Shown in pieces: positions 1 to 5,159 of a stretch of 10,104 nt of DNA. The notes beneath the pieces were generated by a model. The model was not told where the DNA came from, searched no databases, and saw only the letters and a program-made list of their open reading frames with translations. Location: positions 1 through 10,104 of the forward strand of contig JALWSI010000247.1 of the NCBI GenBank assembly GCA_027080315.1, read 5' to 3'. Position 1 is the stretch's first letter; every line of letters begins with the position of its first letter. This DNA is from a bacterium. Its GTDB lineage: Bacteria; Thermosulfidibacterota; Thermosulfidibacteria; Thermosulfidibacterales; JALWSI01. A program made the position numbers and the translations under genes.

Positions 1-572
1 ACTCTCTCCGCCACATCCCTTCGGGTCATTATGGCAGCCCCAGAAAGCATATCCGTATCTGTAGGGCCCTCAGCCTTCCAGAACCCCATAGCCTTGAGAA
101 TCTCTCGCCTGTTCAACCACTTGGACATAAATCCTCTACGGCTCAGAATAAGATCAAGGCAGTAGTCCCAGGGAGTGGGAAGAGGAATAGGGGGCAGCAA
201 CATGCTCTTCCCTTCGTCCCACCAGAACTTAGGTCCGACCCCACCCACTGTTGAATCCTCAAGGGCATCCATCATTAACCTCAAAGAGCCGGGCAACACC
301 AAGGTGTCGGGATTAAGGATGAGAATACGATCACCCCTTGATTCTTGAAAACCCTGCAGTAATGCACGGGAAAGTCCTTTATTCTCATTATTGAATATGA
401 GCCTTACCGGAAGATGGCTCTCCTTAAGCTCACCTGCATCCCTTGAGGCATTGTCAACGATGATCACCTCTGAGCCAGGAGCATCCTTCAGCACAGACTC
501 TGCAGCCCTCAAGGCGAGCCTTGCAGAGTTGTAGCTAACTATTAGGACCGATAAAGGGGGGGTTGACGGCAT
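1..572 (-). CDS. Family 2 glycosyltransferase, rhamnosyltransferase-like (3' end cut by window edge)
   Basis: Only the first 190 codons lie in the window; the frame is open to base 1. The N-terminus has the GT-A beginning LSVLIVSYNSARLA (residues 7-20), then IIVDNAS around 37-43, with Asp40 in the nucleotide-sugar binding position. NENKGLSRALLQGF follows at 62-75 and LILNPDT at 84-90, where NPD takes the place of the DxD metal motif. SGAAIMTRRDV (178-188) resembles the acceptor-side segment of WbbL-type rhamnosyltransferases. Such enzymes move a sugar from a nucleotide donor to a cell-surface glycan at the cytoplasmic face of the membrane; donor and acceptor cannot be read from the sequence. 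The ATG shares one base with the TGA of the preceding gene (TGATG) and has no clear Shine-Dalgarno, so translation is probably coupled. The family is clear; the rhamnosyl specificity is a guess. Confidence 0.88.
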   Translation of the reverse strand, partial: MPSTPPLSVLIVSYNSARLALRAAESVLKDAPGSEVIIVDNASRDAGELKESHLPVRLIFNNENKGLSRALLQGFQESRGDRILILNPDTLVLPGSLRLMMDALEDSTVGGVGPKFWWDEGKSMLLPPIPLPTPWDYCLDLILSRRGFMSKWLNRREILKAMGFWKAEGPTDTDMLSGAAIMTRRDVAER

Positions 573-1171
573 CAATGGAAGGGAAAGATTGGAGGAGGCT
601 TTTTATCTCCCCTCTTCCCAGCGTTCTTGCGTACAGACTCAAGGATCTTGAAAAAGGGGTTCTCCTTCACCCTGTTGTTATTAACCCCTTCTGTGGGAGA
701 AGACTCGGAACCACCCTTTTCTGAAGAGCTATTGGGGTTTTTTGAACCCTCTTTCCCCGCAGAGGTTTGGGCGTAAGAACCTTTATCTTCCTCAAAAACA
801 AGCGTCTCTTTCTTGCCCCCCCTCTCTACAACAACCTCCTTAGAGGTTACGCTAACTACCTTGCAGCCATTTGCCTCTTCACCCTCCTTCAGAATCATCA
901 CCGGAGGATTCGCTCCCTTTATTGAGATCACAGCCTCTTTCAGGTCCCCAGCCATTATGATTCCCACAAGCTTTATGGCTCCATTAGCAACCACCTTTGA
1001 CGAACTCTGCTTCTCGGGAGTGTACTTGCGTTCAGGAGAAAAGATGTTGTGTTCAACAATGTAGTCTCTGTTAAGATCCGTGCTATTGGAAACAGCCTTA
1101 GAGATAGAGGGTAAGAGAAGGACCACTAATCCCGCCATCGCCACAACGGATCTCGGGAACCTGATAATCAC
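572..1171 (-). CDS. GspC/PilP-like secretion-pilus protein with one HR-type domain
   Basis: A 199-residue exported or membrane-anchored protein. Residues 1-27 have a basic start, a hydrophobic stretch (VVAMAGLVVLLL) and a possible cleavage site after SKA. Residues 37-50 (YIVEHNIFSPERKY) resemble the segment before the homology region in GspC proteins. Residues 66-128 (IKLVGIIMAGD ... VMILKEGEEANGCKVVSV ... VVVERGGKKETLVF) have the small beta-sandwich pattern of GspC HR and PilP domains, which link inner-membrane parts of type II secretion or type IV pilus machines to the secretin. No PDZ domain follows; instead there is a Ser/Gly/Glu/Asn-rich linker (about 130-168) and a short basic tail. The start is GTG, 4 bases after GAGGAGG; a stop lies in frame just upstream. 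It begins 36 bases after the amidohydrolase. Assignment rests on pattern only; function is inferred. Confidence 0.68.
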   Translation of the reverse strand: MIIRFPRSVVAMAGLVVLLLPSISKAVSNSTDLNRDYIVEHNIFSPERKYTPEKQSSSKVVANGAIKLVGIIMAGDLKEAVISIKGANPPVMILKEGEEANGCKVVSVTSKEVVVERGGKKETLVFEEDKGSYAQTSAGKEGSKNPNSSSEKGGSESSPTEGVNNNRVKENPFFKILESVRKNAGKRGDKKPPPIFPFH

Positions 1172-1207
1172 ATCCCCTCCTCAAAAAGAGACCCCAAAGT
1201 CATACCC

Positions 1208-2032
1208 TCAGCCTATACCCAGCAGCCTGCAGGGGTTGTTCTGGGTAAGGTCTTCAAGAACCCCTGGCTTCAAAGGAAGCTCTTTTAACTCTCTCATTAT
1301 CCTCACTCTGCTAACCAGAGGATAGTCCGAACCCAGAAGGGCCTTCTTTCTCACTGGACCGTTCAGATATCTGATTAGCTCCTCGGGATAGTGCTTTGGA
1401 GCCCATCCCGCCACGTTGATGTAAACGTTCTCATGCCTCATGGCCAGAGCCAAGGCCTCACCCACCCAGGGCCAACCAAAATGGGCGATTATCAAAGGCA
1501 GATCGGGAAAGTCCACCGCCACATCGTCCAAGTATATGGGACGGCAGCATCTCAAACGGGTTCCCTTGTGATACTGGGTGCCAGAGTGGAAGAGCACAGG
1601 TATAGAGAGCTTCTGGGCCATCTCATAAATAGGATACATGATGGGGTCGTTGGGTCGCACGTCGTGAAGGTGGGGCAAGATCTTCAGTCCCCTCAAGCCA
1701 AGCTCCTCCACCGCCCTGCGCAGCTCTTTTATGGCCATCTTCCCCTTTCTGGGGTCAATGCCAGCAAATCCAATTAGTCTGTCTGGATACTGCTTAACAG
1801 TATCGGCCACCAGCTCGTTGGGAAGCTTGTAGCCAATGGTGGTCTCTGCATCTATGGCAACCACCACCGACTGGGCCACCCCAGCCTTATCCATGTCCTC
1901 AATGGTCTCCTCCAAGGAAGGGGTGAGGTAATCACCAAATATCTCCCGATACATCTCAAGCATAAAATCGGGGAAACTACTAAACGCCTCCTTAGTCCAG
2001 AGCTGTGAATGGGTATCAACAACAACTCCCAT
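1208..2032 (-). CDS. Amidohydrolase family 2 (Amidohydro_2, COG2159-type) metal-dependent hydrolase or decarboxylase
   Basis: A 274-residue TIM-barrel protein of the family that includes ACMSD and related decarboxylases and hydratases. Visible landmarks are VVDTHSQLW (residues 4-12) at strand 1, IGFAGIDPR (87-95), GLRGLKILPHLHD (112-124), VLFHSGT with His149, IIAHFGWPWVGEA with His184, and ALLGSDYPL with Asp236. These are the usual metal-site and catalytic positions, except that the first motif reads H-S-Q instead of H-x-H. The substrate cannot be told. I chose the ATG at 2032: it lies two bases after the TAG of the preceding gene and follows GGGGGAG at 2038-2044, and the protein then starts right before strand 1 as is normal. 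The longer frame from 2089 would overlap the YjbQ gene by 55 bases and adds no conserved sequence. Confidence 0.87.
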   Translation of the reverse strand: MGVVVDTHSQLWTKEAFSSFPDFMLEMYREIFGDYLTPSLEETIEDMDKAGVAQSVVVAIDAETTIGYKLPNELVADTVKQYPDRLIGFAGIDPRKGKMAIKELRRAVEELGLRGLKILPHLHDVRPNDPIMYPIYEMAQKLSIPVLFHSGTQYHKGTRLRCCRPIYLDDVAVDFPDLPLIIAHFGWPWVGEALALAMRHENVYINVAGWAPKHYPEELIRYLNGPVRKKALLGSDYPLVSRVRIMRELKELPLKPGVLEDLTQNNPCRLLGIG

Positions 2033-2034
2033 CT

Positions 2035-2454
2035 CTACTCCCCCACAAGATGGACCACTATTCGCCTGGTTCTTGGCCTGTTGTCGCACTCAACAAAGAC
2101 TATCTGCTGCCAGGTACCCAGCACAGGCGCCCCCTGGGAGAAGGGAAAAGAGAAAGAGGCTCCGTACAGGGCCGATCTTACATGGGAAAAACCGTTACCG
2201 TCTCCCCATGCCTTGTCGTGGGCGTAGGGGATGCCCCTTGGAGCCGTACGCTCCATAGCGTCCAGAAGGTCCTGAATAACCCCTGGCTCGTACTCAATGG
2301 TGGTAACAACCCCCGTTGAACCGGGCAAGATCACGCAGCCTATTCCATCCTTCAATCCAGAAGACTGGATAAACTCTCTAACCCGAGGGGTTATATCTAT
2401 CACCTCTCCACAACCAGAGGTCTTTAGATCAAAGGTGTACTTTGCAACTGCCAT
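2035..2454 (-). CDS. YjbQ/UPF0047 family protein (secondary thiamine-phosphate synthase-like)
   Basis: A 139-residue protein, the usual length for the family. Residues 43-63 hold the core [14 protein letters not shown] segment. Residues 78-100 ([21 protein letters not shown]) and 112-136 ([20 protein letters not shown]) are near-signature blocks of YjbQ proteins, including the His/Asp/Asn residues thought to form a metal-dependent active site. E. coli YjbQ has weak thiamine-phosphate synthase activity when overproduced, but the real role of the family is unsettled. No signal peptide is visible, so it is probably cytosolic. ATG at 2454 follows AGGAGG by four bases and lies 13 bases after the MEMO stop. 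The end is two bases from the amidohydrolase start, so the two are probably translated together. Confidence 0.94.
   Translation of the reverse strand: MAVAKYTFDLKTSGCGEVIDITPRVREFIQSSGLKDGIGCVILPGSTGVVTTIEYEPGVIQDLLDAMERTAPRGIPYAHDKAWGDGNGFSHVRSALYGASFSFPFSQGAPVLGTWQQIVFVECDNRPRTRRIVVHLVGE
2038..2044 (-). promoter_or_regulatory. Ribosome binding site that fixes the amidohydrolase start
   Basis: On the minus strand GGGGGAG sits five bases before the ATG at 2032, at the very end of the YjbQ gene. It supports the short form of the amidohydrolase over the extended frame starting at 2089. Confidence 0.65.
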
Positions 2455-2467
2455 ATCTCCTCCTACA

Positions 2468-3268
2468 TCAAGGAACTATCAAACCAGCATACCCCACCAC
2501 CTGGGAATAGTCTCCCACAACATCCCCTGAGGTCATGTACCTTATCATCTCCCCTGAGGTACTACCCATGGCCTTAGCCGCTTCAATAATGGCAGCAGTG
2601 CCCATAACCCCGCACATTGATATGTTTCTATCTTGCACAACCTGGTAAAGCCCCCTGCCATCAAGTTGAAGTATGCGGTTTATGGCCTCTGTGTCCTTCT
2701 TAACCGCCACCTCTTGTGGCTCGTAGTGGCTCATATCGGTGGAGGAGATCATGAGTACCCCTTCTCTACCAGAGATCGCCTTCACCAAGGCCTGTGCCAG
2801 GTCCTCGCAGATTGAGTAGGGTCCTCCCATCACTGCAATGGGTACAATAGAAAACTCCTCCCTCGAATACTTCAAGAAGGGTAGCTGTACCTCAATTGAG
2901 TGTTCAGCCATGTGGGCGGTATGATCGGATTTGGCCATTGAAGACGCCTCAACGATGGTCTCTGCAAGGTCGCTATCAACAGGAACATCACCAAAAGGGG
3001 TTTCCCACACACCCTCTGTCATCACAGATACGGGGTATCCAAGTCCAGTGTGATTAGGTCCTATGATGACGAGGGTTTCAGGAATCTTAACTCGGGAATA
3101 CACAGCGCCTGCAACCATGCCCGAGTATTGGTAGCCCGCATGAGGCACCACTATGGCTTTGGCATCCACCCTGCGAGAGACCTTCTCCATCATTGAGGCG
3201 ATCTGCTCCCTCAACCTCAAGGGGTTGCGGGTGTAAAAGTACCCTGCTACTGCGGGCTTTCTTCTCAT
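2468..3268 (-). CDS. MEMO family protein (AmmeMemoRadiSam system protein B)
   Basis: A 266-residue full-length MEMO protein, a fold related to class III extradiol (LigB-type) dioxygenases. The expected metal-site residues are all visible: His43 in [10 protein letters not shown], His73 in IIGPNHTG, Asp178 and His181 in SSTDMSHY, and Cys219 in MCGVMG. The strongly conserved [12 protein letters not shown] (121-132) is present, as is the N-terminal [10 protein letters not shown]. Human MEMO1 binds metal at the matching His/His/Cys positions. In many prokaryotes this protein is encoded with an AMMECR1-like protein and a radical SAM enzyme; neither appears in this window. The reaction catalysed in bacteria is unknown. 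ATG at 3268 follows GAGGG by eight bases and is two bases after the CvpA stop, indicating one transcript. Confidence 0.95.
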   Translation of the reverse strand: MRRKPAVAGYFYTRNPLRLREQIASMMEKVSRRVDAKAIVVPHAGYQYSGMVAGAVYSRVKIPETLVIIGPNHTGLGYPVSVMTEGVWETPFGDVPVDSDLAETIVEASSMAKSDHTAHMAEHSIEVQLPFLKYSREEFSIVPIAVMGGPYSICEDLAQALVKAISGREGVLMISSTDMSHYEPQEVAVKKDTEAINRILQLDGRGLYQVVQDRNISMCGVMGTAAIIEAAKAMGSTSGEMIRYMTSGDVVGDYSQVVGYAGLIVP

Positions 3269-3270
3269 GG

Positions 3271-3798
3271 CTACACCCTCTTTTCAGGCTTTCTTGGGTT
3301 GTTCCAGTGTTCTTTGAACAGTTCTTTCACTCTTGGAGAGGCCAGTTTAATGGTGGCCCTGGTAACCACCATCACCCTTTTGGAGACAGGAGACTGGTCT
3401 ATCCAATATCTACCATGAGGAAACGAGGCCACAATCACAATTAGAAAGGCAGAGGCAACCAGTAGCCCTCTCACCAATCCGAATAGGGCCCCCAAGGTTC
3501 GGTCAATGGCCCCCATGCCTGTGATTACCACCACCTTTTTCAAGAAAAGGGAAAGAATCCCCACGAGAGAAGTAACAACAATAAAGACGATACCCATTGA
3601 GGCCGCTTTACAAATCCCAGGAAAGTGAGGGAAAAAGCCCAACAGAACATTCTCAACCGCTCCGTGGGTCCTGAATGCTACAACCACTCCTGCCACAATT
3701 CCCACCAACGATAGGATCTCTTTGAAGAGACCCCTCAAGGCCCCTATCAGGGTGAAAAGCACCAATATTGCAACCACTGTCATGTCTATTCCACTCAT
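3271..3798 (-). CDS. CvpA family inner-membrane protein
   Basis: A 175-residue protein with four likely membrane segments at about 5-22, 27-43, 67-87 and 105-126. The first is followed by the family pattern GALRGLFKEILSLVG (19-33), with Asp5 in the early GIDM. The region AIDRTLGALFGLVRGLLVASA (97-117) matches the second conserved CvpA block. The C-terminal 45 residues are polar and basic and probably cytoplasmic. CvpA was named for colicin V production in E. coli and has been tied to envelope tolerance to bile salts; its molecular activity is not known. ATG at 3798 follows AGGAGGGT closely, and the gap to the BamD-like gene is 19 bases. Company with BamD and the TPR protein suggests an envelope role. 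Confidence 0.92.
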   Translation of the reverse strand: MSGIDMTVVAILVLFTLIGALRGLFKEILSLVGIVAGVVVAFRTHGAVENVLLGFFPHFPGICKAASMGIVFIVVTSLVGILSLFLKKVVVITGMGAIDRTLGALFGLVRGLLVASAFLIVIVASFPHGRYWIDQSPVSKRVMVVTRATIKLASPRVKELFKEHWNNPRKPEKRV

Positions 3799-3817
3799 TG
3801 TACCCTCCTGCCTCGCC

Positions 3818-4609
3818 TTAAAATAGCCAGAATCTCTTTTTCTTCTTGCCCGTCTTAATCTCTTTTATGGCCTCTTCGGCCTTGTCAACGTCTTCCCACA
3901 TACCGTAGTTCTTAACTATCTCCTGGTAGCACTTGAGGGCCTCTTCCTTCTGGTCAAGCTTCTCAAGGGTTTTGCCCTCCCAGTAAAGTGCCTCTGCCAT
4001 CACATCTCCCTTTATCCCTTTGATGGTTTGGGCCAATCTGAACCTGTTTAAAGCAGCGTGGTACTGCTTCGTTTTGTAGTAGTACCTTCCCACAACAATA
4101 TCGTGCTTGGCCAGCCGATTACGACACTCCTGAAGAAGCATCATGGCTCGGGGGAGGTAAGGGCTGGCAGGATATACCTCTCCAAGCTTCTCAAAAGCCT
4201 CTATGGCCTGCTCTGTGTACTCTTGGTCTCTATCGGGGGGAAGCATGAGTTTGTAGTAACATAAACCCAGCTTAAACTGGACATAGTCAGAGTTAGGACT
4301 AAGAGGATGCATCTCTAAATACTGACGATAGGCGTTTGCCGCCTCTTCATAGTCCTCGTCTCTAAAATACGCCTCTGCCAGTCCCAGCCTTGCAGCTCTA
4401 CTCTCCTCAAGAGTACCACCGCTCTGGAGCATCTTCTTGAATCTCTCTTCACTATTAGTAGATTTGTGGCTAAAAAAGGAGAATATTCCCTTGTCCTCCT
4501 GTTGACCTTCCTCATCCTTGTTGCTCCAAGGCATGTGACTACAGGCCTGCAGGGCCAAAAGGGCCATTATAAGAAGAGCAACCTTTCTCAAGAAAGATAG
4601 CCTTCTCAC
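3818..4609 (-). CDS. bamD: BamD-like outer-membrane assembly lipoprotein
   Basis: A 263-residue lipoprotein. From the chosen start it has a textbook lipoprotein signal: basic RRLSFLRK, hydrophobic VALLIMALLAL, and lipobox L-Q-A-C with Cys23 as the lipid site. TPR-type helices follow, for example RLGLAEAYFRDEDYEEAANAY. The segment DIVVGRYYYKTKQYHAALNRF matches the diagnostic BamD pattern (VArYY.k.g.Y.AA..R) of the third repeat. BamD is the essential partner of BamA that brings beta-barrel proteins into the outer membrane; it works in the periplasm anchored to that membrane. The start is GTG at 4609, overlapping the DUF507 TGA by four bases and preceded by AGAGG eight bases upstream. A TTG seven codons earlier is possible but lengthens the signal for no gain. 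The tail is unusually basic and aromatic (GKKKKRFWLF). Confidence 0.85.
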   Translation of the reverse strand: MRRLSFLRKVALLIMALLALQACSHMPWSNKDEEGQQEDKGIFSFFSHKSTNSEERFKKMLQSGGTLEESRAARLGLAEAYFRDEDYEEAANAYRQYLEMHPLSPNSDYVQFKLGLCYYKLMLPPDRDQEYTEQAIEAFEKLGEVYPASPYLPRAMMLLQECRNRLAKHDIVVGRYYYKTKQYHAALNRFRLAQTIKGIKGDVMAEALYWEGKTLEKLDQKEEALKCYQEIVKNYGMWEDVDKAEEAIKEIKTGKKKKRFWLF

Positions 4610-4878
4610 CTTTTCAACCTCTGACGCCAAGAGTCTTCAAAAAGCCTCTCGTAGATAGCGTTCCACTCCCCGCTACCCTCAGCTATGGGTTTGGACATAC
4701 GAGCTATCTTGGTTCTCACCTCTTGGTCTATGGTCTCAAGCATTCTCAGTTCATCGCTGAGGATTCTCACCAGCTTGCTTCTCAACCTCCCACTATCTGT
4801 GATCTGAAGTTCAGCTTCACCGAGATCTTTGAGAATCCTATCCACCAAGTGAAAAACCCGCTCTCTACTGTAGATCAT
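4606..4878 (-). CDS. DUF507 family protein (second of a tandem pair)
   Basis: A 90-residue, mostly helical, charged protein with no signal peptide or membrane segment. The pattern RERVFHLVDRILKDLGE near the start, IRIL-type turns in the middle (KLVRILSDELRMLETIDQEV) and a basic end match the DUF507 family (PF04368), found in deltaproteobacteria, Aquificae and related diderms and often in pairs. No biochemical role is known to me. The ATG overlaps the TGA of the previous DUF507 gene by four bases (ATGA), and its own TGA overlaps the BamD GTG by four bases, so three genes are chained by coupled translation. No separate ribosome site is obvious, which fits coupling. The family call is fairly secure; a role in BamD or envelope function is only suggested by position. 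Confidence 0.8.
   Translation of the reverse strand: MIYSRERVFHLVDRILKDLGEAELQITDSGRLRSKLVRILSDELRMLETIDQEVRTKIARMSKPIAEGSGEWNAIYERLFEDSWRQRLKR
4618..4622 (-). promoter_or_regulatory. Ribosome binding site supporting the BamD GTG start
   Basis: AGAGG on the minus strand lies eight bases before the GTG at 4609, inside the end of the upstream DUF507 gene. It favours this GTG over the upstream in-frame TTG at 4630. Confidence 0.45.
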
Positions 4879-5159
4879 AGAACCAAGTTCCTCTCTTTAG
4901 CCAGCTTCTCTTTCACGCGGACAAACATCTTTCTGTAGCTCAGTCCTCCCGTCTCAATATCCCTAACGTGGTCTTTTAGCAGGGCATGCGCCTTCTCCTC
5001 AACCTCACGCTCTTTCTTGGCATCTTCCAGAAGAACCCGTTTTATGATAGTAAAAACCTTTTCTTCTTTGGCCTCTCCTCCCTCAATAAGACCTCCTCTA
5101 ACAGCCTGCCTGGCCATCACGTAGGCTATGTGCTCAAGGTGCTGATCCTGTATTCTCAT
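4875..5159 (-). CDS. DUF507 family protein (first of a tandem pair)
   Basis: A 94-residue, helical, charged soluble protein. MRIQDQHLEHIAYVMARQAV at the start, the mid-section KVFTIIKRVLLEDAKKEREVEEKAHALL and the ending SYRKMFVRVKEKLAKERNLVL follow the same plan as the next gene, including the D/E-E-x2-(E/I)-D/E-x-E-V-like helix, so the two look like ancient paralogues of DUF507. The function is unknown. ATG at 5159 lies ten bases after GGAGG and overlaps the 3' end of the TPR gene by 26 bases in another frame. An inner ATG (residue 15) would remove the overlap but would cut the first conserved helix, so I kept the longer form. Confidence 0.78.
   Translation of the reverse strand: MRIQDQHLEHIAYVMARQAVRGGLIEGGEAKEEKVFTIIKRVLLEDAKKEREVEEKAHALLKDHVRDIETGGLSYRKMFVRVKEKLAKERNLVL

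Noticed and set aside
1168-1203. Twelve-codon mini-frame (minus strand) between the amidohydrolase and GspC-like genes, ending over the GTG start
   Set aside because: It could look like a leader peptide, but it lacks its own clear ribosome site and contains the Shine-Dalgarno of the next gene by chance.
2033-2089. Extended N-terminus of the amidohydrolase
   Set aside because: The extra 19 residues are out-of-frame YjbQ coding sequence; the ATG at 2032 has a proper ribosome site and the family N-terminus.
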